Position numbers and translations under genes: made by a program
Notes under the pieces: model-generated
Databases searched by the model: none
What the model saw: only the letters and a program-made list of their open reading frames with translations
Told to the model about the DNA's origin: nothing
Shown: piece by piece, positions 51,828 through 60,480 of the stretch
Position numbering within the stretch: position 1 is the first letter of the stretch
Layout of the letters: every line of letters starts with the position of its first letter
Assembly: GCF_000336755.1 (NCBI RefSeq)
Contig: NZ_AOLK01000021.1
Coordinates: 247,531 to 311,530, forward strand
Source: Haloferax elongans ATCC BAA-1513
Lineage (GTDB): Archaea > Halobacteriota > Halobacteria > Halobacteriales > Haloferacaceae
DNA: 64,000 bases
Reading direction: 5' to 3'

Positions 51828-52739
51828 ATGCTGGACGAGTTGTTGGGGCGAGCCGAACTCAAAGCGCGAATCGCCGAGTTAGAAGACGAGCGCGACGCGC
51901 TGGAGGGCCAGCTCTCTGGTGAGTCAGACCGCCGAAAGGAAGCAGTCCGGGCGAGACAAGAGGCCGAAGTCGAGGTCAACCGACTCGAAGACCGCATCGA
52001 AGAGTTAGAAGACCGGGTCGAACGCCTCTCCGGCGACGACGACGCCCTCGACTTCCGCGGCACGGAAGACCTCGGCGGCGACCGTCTCCACGAAATTCTC
52101 CACCGACTGAACTCTGTTTCGACCGGGGCAGAAGGCGCACTCACGGCCGTCGTTCCCGACGACCGGTCGCTCCCAGCCACGGTCGAAGACGCCTTCGACG
52201 AGCGCGCTCCACTCGTCCGCCGGGCCGCACCGTGTCTCGCGCTCACCGACGATGCCGGTCTCGTGAGCGTCGCGCTCTCCCCGCCGCGTCTCCCCGACGC
52301 GTTCGACGACTGGGCCGATAGCTTCTCGCTCGACGAAGAGTGGTTCGCGCCCACATCCGAAACCGTGGTCGCGCTCGTCCGGGCAGACCTCTTCGCGCTC
52401 GGCCGCTACGACGACGGCGAACTAGTCTACGAGACGGGATTCGAGAGCGACGTGAAATCCGCCCACTCGAAAGGCGGCTTCTCGCAGTCGCGCTTCGAGC
52501 GCATCCGCGAGGGCCAGATAGCCGACCACATCAACGAGTGCCACGAGACGCTGGACGAGTACGTCGCGGGCGACGCCGACGGCGCGAGTGACCTCGTCGT
52601 CCTCGGCGAACGGGCAGTCCTCGGCGAGTTCCGCGAGCGGGCGTCGCAGACGGCCACAGTCGATGCCACGGGCGACCCCGAAGAGGCGCTTCGAACGGCC
52701 TCCCGAGAGTTCTGGACGACGCGACTGTACCGCCTCTGA
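51828..52739 (+). CDS. Vms1/ANKZF1-type peptidyl-tRNA hydrolase
   Basis: A 303-aa protein. An N-terminal coiled coil (about 10-70, charged heptads) leads to a VLRF1-type domain whose KSAHSKGGFSQSRFERIREGQI contains the catalytic GGxxQ-like segment with Q220, akin to the release-factor glutamine. Vms1-type enzymes release stalled nascent chains from ribosomes. The archaeal version differs from bacterial RqcH. The next gene starts 82 bp downstream on the same strand. Confidence in the family is high, in activity moderate. Confidence 0.82.
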   Translation: MLDELLGRAELKARIAELEDERDALEGQLSGESDRRKEAVRARQEAEVEVNRLEDRIEELEDRVERLSGDDDALDFRGTEDLGGDRLHEILHRLNSVSTGAEGALTAVVPDDRSLPATVEDAFDERAPLVRRAAPCLALTDDAGLVSVALSPPRLPDAFDDWADSFSLDEEWFAPTSETVVALVRADLFALGRYDDGELVYETGFESDVKSAHSKGGFSQSRFERIREGQIADHINECHETLDEYVAGDADGASDLVVLGERAVLGEFRERASQTATVDATGDPEEALRTASREFWTTRLYRL

Positions 52740-52820
52740 GTTCGGCTCGACCCCCCCGACCCGTCCCCAGTTCTTTCCGAAGTGGTCGTCCTTTTAGGCT
52801 GCCACACCGTGGCATTCAGT

Positions 52821-53846
52821 ATGAGCGACCCACAGCGAGTCGTCGTCCTCGCACACGAGAAATTCCCGGACCGCGCGAAGACAGCCACCGGCGTGCTGAA
52901 GTACGCTGATTACGACGTGGTCGCCGTCCTCGACCGCGACAACCCCGGGACGTCTGCGAGCGACCACCGCCGCGACCTCCCTGACGTTCCCATCGTCTCC
53001 TCGATGGCCGACGCGCCCGACGCAGACGCACTCCTCGTCGGTATCGCCCCTATCGGTGGCGGCTTCGACGAGACGTGGCGCGACGACGTTCGGACCGCGC
53101 TCGAACGCGGCTGCGACATCATCGCGGGGCTCCACTACTTCCTCAACGACGACGAGGAGTTCGCCGCCCTCGCCGACGAGTACGGCTGTGACATCAACGA
53201 CGTGCGCAAGCCCCACGACGACATCGGGGTCGCACAGGGCAAATCTGCCGACGTGGACGCCGAAGTCGTCCTCACCGTCGGAACCGACTGCTCGGTCGGC
53301 AAGATGACCGCGACGCTCGAACTCGTCGAGGCCGCCCGCGAGCAGGGCATCGACGCGAGCTTCATCCCAACCGGCCAGACCGGCATCATGATTGCTGGCT
53401 GGGGCAACCCCGTCGACCGCGTCGTCAGCGACTTCACCGCCGGGTCGGTCGAGGAGATGATTCTCGAAAAGGGCGACGAGTACGACGTGCTCTTCGTCGA
53501 GGGACAGGGCAGCATCACCCACCCCGCGTACTCCGCAGTCACCTGCGGTATTCTCCACGGCGCGATGGCCGACAAACTGATTCTCTGCCACGAGTCCTCC
53601 CGTGACGCGATTCACGGCTACGAGGACTTCGCGCTCCCCGAACTCTCGGAGTACATCTCCCTCTACGAGAACCTCGCAGCCCCCGTCCACGAGACCGAGG
53701 TCGTCGGTGGCGCGCTCAACACCTCGAAGGTCGAAACCGACGAGGAGGCCGCGGCCGCAGTCGAGGCGTTCGCAGACGAACTCGGCGCGCCCGCCGTCGA
53801 CCCGGTTCGGTTCGACACGGCCGCGTTCATCGACGAGGTGTTCTGA
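52821..53846 (+). CDS. DUF1611 protein, probable D-glutamate N-acyltransferase (DgcN-like), copy B
   Basis: A 341-aa DUF1611 protein. The P-loop is GTDCSVGKMT at 154-163 with TGQTGIMIAGWG following; here GKM is kept, unlike copy A. The N-terminal domain is Rossmann-like. It directly abuts an enolase-superfamily racemase (TGA then ATG), as in the DgcN-DgcA pair that N-acylates D-glutamate before epimerisation. Copy A is at 24530. ATG 52821 begins SDPQRVVVLAHE. Confidence 0.87.
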   Translation: MSDPQRVVVLAHEKFPDRAKTATGVLKYADYDVVAVLDRDNPGTSASDHRRDLPDVPIVSSMADAPDADALLVGIAPIGGGFDETWRDDVRTALERGCDIIAGLHYFLNDDEEFAALADEYGCDINDVRKPHDDIGVAQGKSADVDAEVVLTVGTDCSVGKMTATLELVEAAREQGIDASFIPTGQTGIMIAGWGNPVDRVVSDFTAGSVEEMILEKGDEYDVLFVEGQGSITHPAYSAVTCGILHGAMADKLILCHESSRDAIHGYEDFALPELSEYISLYENLAAPVHETEVVGGALNTSKVETDEEAAAAVEAFADELGAPAVDPVRFDTAAFIDEVF

Positions 53847-54884
53847 ATGCTCTCGACCGAGTTCGAGCGCATCTCGATGTCGCTCGCCGACCCGTTCGGC
53901 ATCTCCCGCGGGACCCAGACTGAAGCCGAGAACGTCGTCGTCCGAATCGAGGACGAAGGCGGCATGACGGGCGTCGGCGCGGCCGCCCCGTCGTCCCACT
54001 ACGGCGAGACCGCAGATACCGTCGAAGCGGTGCTGCCGGACCTCCTCGCCGTCGTCGAAGAGGTCGGCGACCCCCACGCTATCGACCGCATCGAACGCCG
54101 GATGAAAGAGACGGTTCGGCGTAATCCCGCGGCACGAACTGCCGTCAGTATCGCGCTGCACGACCTCGCGGCCAAGCGCCTCGGCATCCCACTGTACCGG
54201 ATGTGGGGTCTCGACCCCGACCGCACACCGTCGTCGTCGTTCACCATCGGTCTCGACGACCTCCAGACGATGCGCGAGAAGACGACAGACGCCTACGAGT
54301 CCGGGTACGACGTTCTCAAAGTCAAACTCGGAACCGACCGCGACAAAGCCATCGTCGAGGCCGTCCGCGACGAGGCACCCGGCGTGACCATCCGAGTCGA
54401 TGCCAACGAGGCGTGGACGCCCCGCGAAGCAGTCGAGATGTCAGAGTTCCTCGCCGACTACGGCGTCGAGTTCATCGAGCAACCGGTCCCGGCCGAGGAC
54501 CACGAGGGGCTGAAGTTCGTCTACGAGAACGCCGCGCTCCCCATCGCCGCCGACGAGTCCTGCGTCACCGTCGACGACATCCCGAAGATTGCCGACCGCG
54601 TCGATATCGCGAACCTGAAACTGATGAAGTGCGGCGGTCTCACCGAGGCAAAGCGCATGATTCACACCGCGCGTGCCCACGGCCTCGAAGTCATGCTCGG
54701 TTGCATGATTGAGACGAACGCTGCCATCGCCGCTGGGTGTCACCTCGCACCGCTTCTCGACTACGCCGACCTCGACGGGTCGCTCCTTCTCGCCGACGAC
54801 CCCTACGAGGGTGTTCCGATGCCGCACGGTGCAATCGACCTCGAATCGCTTGACCGCCCGGGAACCGGCGCACAACTCCTGTAA
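53847..54884 (+). CDS. Dipeptide-epimerase-like enolase-superfamily enzyme (DgcA-like), copy B
   Basis: A 345-aa MR/MLE-subgroup protein with K158-x-K160 (VLKVKLG), D185 (RVDANEAW), E211 (IEQPV), D236 (AADES), the lysine pair near K258/K261 (NLKLMKCGG) and the DLD motif at 308-310. It starts on the base after the DUF1611 stop. The expected reaction is epimerisation of an N-acyl-glutamate or a Glu-containing dipeptide. Both copies keep all catalytic residues, so they are probably both active with different substrates or regulation. Confidence 0.88.
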   Translation: MLSTEFERISMSLADPFGISRGTQTEAENVVVRIEDEGGMTGVGAAAPSSHYGETADTVEAVLPDLLAVVEEVGDPHAIDRIERRMKETVRRNPAARTAVSIALHDLAAKRLGIPLYRMWGLDPDRTPSSSFTIGLDDLQTMREKTTDAYESGYDVLKVKLGTDRDKAIVEAVRDEAPGVTIRVDANEAWTPREAVEMSEFLADYGVEFIEQPVPAEDHEGLKFVYENAALPIAADESCVTVDDIPKIADRVDIANLKLMKCGGLTEAKRMIHTARAHGLEVMLGCMIETNAAIAAGCHLAPLLDYADLDGSLLLADDPYEGVPMPHGAIDLESLDRPGTGAQLL

Positions 54885-54890
54885 CCGGCG

Positions 54891-55976
54891 TCAGGATTCC
54901 CAGTCGAGATTTTCGTCTCGCGTCTCCGACCGCAACACGAACGGGCCGATAGAGAGGGTTCGCTTGGCGACCGTAGCGATACGGAGCACGTACGCCGCGA
55001 GGACGGTGAACGGCGACAACGAGACGGCGGTGACGAACGCGACCACGAGAAGCAAGTTCGAGATGCCGAACGTTGCACCCGCGACGCTGCCGGGATTGTC
55101 GAGAAACAGTATCGCTGCGATACTCGCCACGAGCGCGGGCACCGCCGTGTAGAACATCGCCCGCGAGAGGTCGACGAGTTCCCACCGGAAGTAGAGCGTC
55201 TTGACGTGTTCGCGAGCGGGACCGAAGAGTTCGAGCGCGTCTCTGAGGTCGTCAAGCGCCGCCTCCGTCTCCGACGAGAGGTCGTCAGAGGCTCGTCGCA
55301 ACCGCGTCGCCTGATAAATCTTCCACGAGTAGTTGAGGTCCAGCGCCGCCGACAACACCTCGAACGTCCCGAACTGCTTGCCGTCGAGTCGGGCAGCGAC
55401 GTCGTCGGCGTTCTCCGCCACTTCTGTCGCGAACTCGTGGACGCGTGCGTTCACGTCGTCCGTCGAGGGGCGTCCATCGGTGTCGCCGTCGCCGTCGCCG
55501 TCGGGTGAGACCGTTTCGCCGACCGCCCGTGCTCGCGCCGCGATACTCTCGGCTAACGCCCGCATGAACGCCGAGGGTTCGGGCGGGGAGACAGGAACGT
55601 CGAGAAGGTCGGCGACGTCGTCACGGAACCGTATCGACCCTTCCATCCGCTCGCGCTGGTCACCGAGCGGGCCGAGTTCGCGCGACAACACGAGTTGGTT
55701 GATGCTGACGACCAGCGTGACACCCGTGACGATAGCGGTCAAAAGCCCCTGTGCGAGCGTTTCGACTGGGTCCGAGGAGGCGACGGCGTCTCGGAGCGGC
55801 GTCGGGGCAAGAACGCCGATAGCGACGATAGCGACGAAGATAACGACGAGCGGAGTCGCGGCGACGACTCGGCGGTCGGTCCGAAGGTAGACACCGAGTT
55901 TCGCCCGACTCGTCGTGCCGCGCTCGCGCATTTTGTCGCCCGGCTCGCCGGACGACGACCCGTCGCTGTTCGACAT
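54891..55976 (-). CDS. Multi-pass membrane protein with a large cytoplasmic domain
   Basis: A 361-aa protein. Two membrane helices (ATPLVVIFVAIVAIGVLA and LAQGLLTAIVTGVTLVVSIN) come first, a long acidic helical region with a (GD)n run (about 150-165) follows, then two more helices (YTAVPALVASIAAILFLD and LLLVVAFVTAVSLSPFTVLAAYVL). No family was recognised. It is convergent with copy B of the epimerase (6-bp gap). Confidence 0.72.
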   Translation of the reverse strand: MSNSDGSSSGEPGDKMRERGTTSRAKLGVYLRTDRRVVAATPLVVIFVAIVAIGVLAPTPLRDAVASSDPVETLAQGLLTAIVTGVTLVVSINQLVLSRELGPLGDQRERMEGSIRFRDDVADLLDVPVSPPEPSAFMRALAESIAARARAVGETVSPDGDGDGDTDGRPSTDDVNARVHEFATEVAENADDVAARLDGKQFGTFEVLSAALDLNYSWKIYQATRLRRASDDLSSETEAALDDLRDALELFGPAREHVKTLYFRWELVDLSRAMFYTAVPALVASIAAILFLDNPGSVAGATFGISNLLLVVAFVTAVSLSPFTVLAAYVLRIATVAKRTLSIGPFVLRSETRDENLDWES

Positions 55977-56060
55977 ACGCTACGGTCTTCGGGCAGGCAG
56001 AAAGGAGTAGTGGCGGTCGGCCGGAGAATATGACCCTCTCGGAGTGTGCGGCCAGCCGAA

Positions 56061-56876
56061 TTACGACGAGTCGTCGTCGTTCTTGAGTTCCTCCAGTTCG
56101 GCTTCGACTTCCTCGTTTGCGACGCTCTCGTCGAGGTCGACCTCGGCGTCCGCCTCGGACTCCTCTGCCGGGGCAGACGACTTGCCCATCTCGGCTTTCA
56201 GCGTCTCCAGTTCGGTGTCGACTTCCGCGTTCGAGCGACCCGCTTCGAGTTCACGCTCGATGGCGTCTTTGTCCGAAAGCTGGTCTTCGAACGCGCCCGA
56301 GTCCATGAGTTCGTCCATCGCGGCAGAGCGCGCTTCCATCTCGTCGGTCTGCTCTTCGGCGCGTTCGAGCGCGCGGCCCACGTCGGCCATCTCGTCGCCG
56401 ACGCCGGACATGGCCTCGGAGACGCGACTCGACGCTTCGGCGGCCTCGTAGCGAGCCTTCATCGTCTCCTTCTTGGTGCGGAACTCTTCGATGCGGTTCT
56501 GCAGGTCGTTTTTCTTCTCGACGAGGTTGTCCTGTGTATCCTGGAGACCCGCAATCTGCGCGTCGAGTTCCTCGATTTGGTTCATTTTGGCCTGCTTCTT
56601 TTCGAGGGCCTTCCGCGCCAGGTCTTCGCGGTCCTGTTGGACGGCCTCGCGGGCCTGCTCGTTGTGCTTTTCGACGTTCTCTTCGAGGCGTCGCTTCTGA
56701 ATCTCCAGCCGCTTTTTTTGCGTCGTCAGGTCGGCGATACCCTGTTTGACTTGCTGGAGTTCGTCACGCATCTTCTCGTACGAGTAGTCGAGCGTCTCGG
56801 TCGGGTCCTCCGCACGGTTGAGGAGGGCGTTTATCTTCGACCGAATGACGTACGACGTGCGAGAGAGGATTCCCAT
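56061..56876 (-). CDS. PspA/IM30 family protein
   Basis: A 271-aa mainly coiled-coil protein. GILSRTSYVIRSKINALLNRAEDP is the N-terminal amphipathic PspA-type helix, then YEKMRDELQQVKQGIADLTTQKKRLEIQ and long heptads to about residue 180, ending in an acidic tail. PspA/IM30 proteins assemble on membranes and repair or shape them. ATG 56876 is preferred over a GTG two codons upstream. The gene is divergent from a hydrolase gene (54-bp gap). Confidence 0.88.
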   Translation of the reverse strand: MGILSRTSYVIRSKINALLNRAEDPTETLDYSYEKMRDELQQVKQGIADLTTQKKRLEIQKRRLEENVEKHNEQAREAVQQDREDLARKALEKKQAKMNQIEELDAQIAGLQDTQDNLVEKKNDLQNRIEEFRTKKETMKARYEAAEASSRVSEAMSGVGDEMADVGRALERAEEQTDEMEARSAAMDELMDSGAFEDQLSDKDAIERELEAGRSNAEVDTELETLKAEMGKSSAPAEESEADAEVDLDESVANEEVEAELEELKNDDDSS

Positions 56877-56930
56877 ACCCACTATCTTAGTGACGCTCGG
56901 CTTAAAACCTCACCAGAGCAAGATGTCCTC

Positions 56931-57545
56931 ATGAGCGACCCACTTCTCGTCCCCGGCGGCAGAGACGTTCGGGCGACACTCGACCGCGCGGGTGACACTG
57001 CGGCAGACGCAATCGTCGTCGCGTGTCCCCCGCATCCGCAACACAGTGGCAACCGAAGCGACGCACGCCTCACGGCCGTCAGCGACGCGCTCTCCGGGCA
57101 CGGCATCGACTGCCTGCGGTTCGATTACGGCGAGTGGGACCACGGATACGGAGAACAAGCCGATACCCGCAACGCCGTCGAGTGGGCACGCGAGCGCTAC
57201 GACCGCGTCGGGCTCTTCGGATTCAGTTTCGGCGGGGCGATGGCGCTTCTTTCGACCGCCGAGGGTGCGGACGTAGACGCCGTCTCAGCACTGGCTCCCG
57301 CGCCGCGTCTCGAATCCGACCTCGACGTGGTCGCGGTGTTCGACCAGATTCACGTCCCGGTGCAAATCATCTACGGCACACGAGACACTATCGTGGACGC
57401 GACACCCATCGTGGACTGCGCACGCGAGTATCACCAATCGGTCGTCGAACTCGCCGCCGACCACTTCTTCGTCGGGCAGACGGAGAAAGTCGCAGAGGCA
57501 GTCGCCGACTTCCTCGTCCCGGCGCTTCAGCCGGACGAGTCGTGA
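56931..57545 (+). CDS. Alpha/beta hydrolase (dienelactone-hydrolase-like)
   Basis: A 204-aa alpha/beta hydrolase. VACPPHPQHSG is near the oxyanion region, GLFGFSFGGAMALL the nucleophile elbow (Ser in GFSFGG), IIYGTRDTIVDA the acid strand and ADHFFVGQ the His. Short hydrolases of this type resemble bacterial serine aminopeptidase-S33/DLH proteins. It is divergent from pspA. The substrate is unknown. Confidence 0.82.
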   Translation: MSDPLLVPGGRDVRATLDRAGDTAADAIVVACPPHPQHSGNRSDARLTAVSDALSGHGIDCLRFDYGEWDHGYGEQADTRNAVEWARERYDRVGLFGFSFGGAMALLSTAEGADVDAVSALAPAPRLESDLDVVAVFDQIHVPVQIIYGTRDTIVDATPIVDCAREYHQSVVELAADHFFVGQTEKVAEAVADFLVPALQPDES

Positions 57546-57571
57546 GAACTGTTTCGACGACCGCTCGAAAT

Positions 57572-57649
57572 GGGTCAGGCCAACGACTCACAACGCCCGG
57601 TCACGCCGACGACTTAGGATACCCAGTCAGGCTGACGACTCACGATATC
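57572..57649. repeat. Three tandem 26-bp imperfect repeats
   Basis: Units at 57572-57597, 57598-57623 and 57624-57649 share a core near ggtcaggccaacgactca. They lie between two convergent genes and overlap the stop codon end of the membrane-protein gene that starts at 58031, so one copy is partly coding. Confidence 0.75.
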
Positions 57650-58031
57650 CGGCGTAGAACTGCGCGATAACCGCGAGTGCGGCGGCCGAGACGGCGAACG
57701 ACCAGAACGCCGCCCACGCCGCTGTGCCGACCGACGGGTCGTAGACGTACGTCACAGCACCAGTCGCGATACCGATTGTGAACGGGGCGAGAAACGGCCC
57801 GTCGGTCCACTGTCCGCCCGCGTTGGCGTACTCGACGATGTACGCCCAGACGCTACCGACAGTGAATTGGAAGACGACAGCGCCGAACAACCCGCCCGTG
57901 ATGGCGATGAGAATCGTCGTCAGTTCGAGTGGCTTCCCGCGGAGGGACCACGCGGTCCCGGCCACGAAGACCGCGAAGACGACCGCGTACCACGGGCGGA
58001 ACCACTCACGAAGTCGCTGCTGGAGGGACAT
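57627..58031 (-). CDS. Small multi-pass membrane protein
   Basis: A 134-aa protein with hydrophobic segments at about 15-28, 37-55, 85-99 and 107-126 and a positive N-terminus. No family was recognised. The stop lies inside a 26-bp repeat array and its final residues (YRESSA) come from that DNA. Confidence 0.65.
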   Translation of the reverse strand: MSLQQRLREWFRPWYAVVFAVFVAGTAWSLRGKPLELTTILIAITGGLFGAVVFQFTVGSVWAYIVEYANAGGQWTDGPFLAPFTIGIATGAVTYVYDPSVGTAAWAAFWSFAVSAAALAVIAQFYAGYRESSA

Positions 58032-58141
58032 ACATCAATTGTCATCTCCCGTTGACAAAAACGCCGTGGTGATGTCGTCTCCGCCGCTACACCCACTCGT
58101 CTACCGAGCGACATTTTGAGGAGGAGTTAGGACGGTACACT

Positions 58142-59218
58142 ATGGTTCCACGCAAACGACTCGTCGCCGTCGGTGCCCTCCTGCTCGTCGGCTTCGCGTT
58201 GAGTCAGTCGTTTTCGGTCGCGACCGGCTTCCAGACGACGTTCGTCGCCGAAGCGGCTGACGACGAAACGCCGCCTTCTCTCGTCGCGGAATACGACTCG
58301 GACATCGTGAACCTCGACAGTCGAGTCGAGTCTGTCCCTCAACTCCGTGAGCCGGTCGAGACGGCCGTCGAGACAGGTTCGTTCGACGGGACAATCGCGT
58401 CGGAAGCGCACATCACGCTCTCGGACGTGAACGAAGACGCCTCGTTCGCGGTGTACGACGGTCGCTACTACCGCTTTTCGCTGACCGTCTCCGACGACCC
58501 GGTCGGTGCGACGATTCAGCTCTCGCCGACCGACTGGCAGACGGTCGCCAACGCGACTGCGACACCCGCCGAGCAGACTGACGGCGACCTCCGAACCGTA
58601 CTCGAAAAAGGGACGGTGACGAACAATTCCTTCGTCCGGCCCGGTCTGTACGACCGCGAGGGGACGTACCTCCTCGTCCGGCCGGAAAACGAGGGCTCGA
58701 TGCTCAAACAGATGTTCGCCAGTTTCGGCGGGCTGTTCGTGGACCCCCTCGGCACGGCCTACACGGTGGCTGGACTCGGACTCGCAGTCGCCATTCGCAA
58801 CCGCCGCACCCCCCGACCGCTCACCCGCCGTGCCGCACTGGCCGTCGTCCCCGGAACAGTGCTGTTCTCGTGGCTCTCGACGCTCGTCTTCGGAAGTGGG
58901 TCGCTCGCGATGCGGGCGGTCCTGCTTCCCGGTATCGCCGCCGTCGCCTCGTTCGGTCTCTTTGCGGGCCTCTGTCTCCGCAGGCGGGCGTGGAAGTCAC
59001 TCGTCGCCGGGAGCGCTCTCCTCGTCGGTCTCGTCATCGTCGCGGACGTGGCCACGCTCGGTATCCTCGGCGCGGCGTTCGGAGCGCTCGGCCTCGTCGC
59101 TGGCTGGGTTGGGAGCCTCGTCCTCGCGGTCTACGGCTACGTCTTCGCAGCCGATGCGGACGAATTCGACCGCGATAGGGTTGGCGCACTCTCGGCAGAC
59201 GACCTGCAGACAGGGTAG
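58142..59218 (+). CDS. Membrane protein with extracellular N-terminal domain
   Basis: A 358-aa protein. An N-terminal signal-like helix (KRLVAVGALLLVGFALSQS) is followed by a domain of about 180 residues, mostly acidic, then four or more membrane segments (LGTAYTVAGLGLAVAIR, ALAVVPGTVLFSWLSTLVFG, AVLLPGIAAVASFGLFAGLCL, SLVAGSALLVGLVIVADVATL, LGLVAGWVGSLVLAVYGY). No family was recognised. The start ATG 58142 follows a possible SD-like gaggagg (58118-58124) with long spacing. Confidence 0.7.
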   Translation: MVPRKRLVAVGALLLVGFALSQSFSVATGFQTTFVAEAADDETPPSLVAEYDSDIVNLDSRVESVPQLREPVETAVETGSFDGTIASEAHITLSDVNEDASFAVYDGRYYRFSLTVSDDPVGATIQLSPTDWQTVANATATPAEQTDGDLRTVLEKGTVTNNSFVRPGLYDREGTYLLVRPENEGSMLKQMFASFGGLFVDPLGTAYTVAGLGLAVAIRNRRTPRPLTRRAALAVVPGTVLFSWLSTLVFGSGSLAMRAVLLPGIAAVASFGLFAGLCLRRRAWKSLVAGSALLVGLVIVADVATLGILGAAFGALGLVAGWVGSLVLAVYGYVFAADADEFDRDRVGALSADDLQTG

Positions 59219-59232
59219 GAAACAGCCCCCGA

Positions 59233-59511
59233 TTAGGAGTCACTCGTCGCAGTGACGGTGAGTGTCGTGACCGTGAACTGAATCCCCCAGATGTCGAACG
59301 ATATCTGGACTGTCTCTGTCGTCTCTCCGGTGTGGTCGACGAGTGCGTGCAGTGAGTCCACGTCCAGTACGTCCTGGAGACGCGTGGGTTCGTCTCTCGG
59401 GTCGACGCCGAGTTCGGTCGCGATATTGACCAGTGCCTCTGTCAGTGAGTCCGGTTCGTCTATCCATCGGACTTCAAGGTCCGGTTTGGAGGGGTTCGTT
59501 GGTGGTGTCAT
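59233..59511 (-). CDS. HalOD1 domain protein
   Basis: A 92-aa protein matching the haloarchaeal HalOD1 output domain (LTEALVNIATELGVDPRDEPTRL ... LHALVDHTGETTETVQISFDIWGIQFTV). Function is not established; the domain occurs with signalling proteins. It is convergent with the membrane-protein gene (14-bp gap) and ends the gene cluster on this side. Confidence 0.82.
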   Translation of the reverse strand: MTPPTNPSKPDLEVRWIDEPDSLTEALVNIATELGVDPRDEPTRLQDVLDVDSLHALVDHTGETTETVQISFDIWGIQFTVTTLTVTATSDS

Positions 59512-59636
59512 GGGTGCCCGGGAGTGAGAGTGCAGTTGCTCTCTTGGTGAACTAGGTTACGCAGCAACGTGGCGTGCGCGATGACTCTCGAACATGGAGA
59601 ATAGTACAATGGAATAAGACAGGGTCGCTACCCAAC

Positions 59637-59936
59637 TCACGTCTCTTCTCGTCTCCGGTGCCACAGCACTTCGACGAGTATCGTGGCGATTGCAATCTCG
59701 ATTGCCTTCGTGAGAACGTCGCCAGCCCAGTCGAGTGCAGGCACCAACAGAGGCACCAGCCACTCTGCGGCCGAATACGTGACGGGGAGGAACACCCAAA
59801 CGAGTGGATACCGAGTAGAGTGCCAGAGAAGCGTGAATACGACCCGCGTTTTGGGAATCTTTTTACATGCGGCGTCCAGCCAGATTCGACCGCGGTCCTT
59901 GCTCAGGGACGCCCATGCCGGGGACGTTCGCCACAC
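59637..59936 (-). CDS. Possible small membrane protein
   Basis: A 99-aa ORF with GTG start. It has a hydrophobic N-terminal part (TRYPLVWVFLPVTYSAAEWLVPLLVPALDW) and a second stretch (LTKAIEIAIATILVEVLW) and ends RRREET. No homologue was recognised and no clear SD. Codon use is acceptable; it may be real or chance. The flanking 125 and 153 bp show nothing else I can support. Confidence 0.4.
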   Translation of the reverse strand: MWRTSPAWASLSKDRGRIWLDAACKKIPKTRVVFTLLWHSTRYPLVWVFLPVTYSAAEWLVPLLVPALDWAGDVLTKAIEIAIATILVEVLWHRRREET

Positions 59937-60089
59937 CCGGCATGGGACGCTCTCGAACGACTCGTGGCTAGCACTGTCTGCACTACTCTATATGGACAGC
60001 GCAACGACAATAATAGCTCGGGATAGGTTACTCCCGACTACTTCGGTCTCGTTCGGTCCCGTTGAATCCGGCGGGGTCGCGTGCTCGCG

Positions 60090-60419
60090 TCAGTTGTATT
60101 CTCTCCAGCGGTATCCGCACTCTTGGCACTTGAAAAACCGCGTCGGCGGTTCGTCAGCAGACGCCGTCTGCTTGATCGTGTACCACGCTTCGGTGTGGCC
60201 ACACTCGTCGCAGACGACGTCCTTTGCGGTTGGTTTGCCCTCGAAATCTGCGCCCTCTTCGGTCTCGATGAGTTCGTCGCCGGACTGCGCCTCGGTCGAG
60301 ACGAACTGTTCTGCGAGGTCCTCGTCCCGGTCGGCGGTCCCCCCGCACTCGTCGTTCGTACACGTCATCGTGCCGTCCTGTGAGACCATCATCGAACCGC
60401 ACTCGTCGCAAAACTGCAT
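60090..60419 (-). CDS. tfs: Transcription factor S (TFS)
   Basis: The archaeal RNA polymerase cleavage-stimulating factor, related to TFIIS and RPB9/RPA12, that rescues backtracked polymerase. The 109-aa protein has an N-terminal zinc ribbon (C4, C7, C20, C25) and a C-terminal zinc ribbon (C70, C73, C98, C101) with the acidic tip D89-E90 in QTASADEPPTRFFKCQECGYRWREY-like sequence. It is the downstream gene of a same-strand cluster with two acidic proteins upstream (62-bp gap). Confidence 0.95.
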   Translation of the reverse strand: MQFCDECGSMMVSQDGTMTCTNDECGGTADRDEDLAEQFVSTEAQSGDELIETEEGADFEGKPTAKDVVCDECGHTEAWYTIKQTASADEPPTRFFKCQECGYRWREYN

Positions 60420-60480
60420 ACCAAAACTAGCCGGGGCCGGGACTAAGAATCTGTCACTTCCGTAGTCGGCGCTCGCCGTC

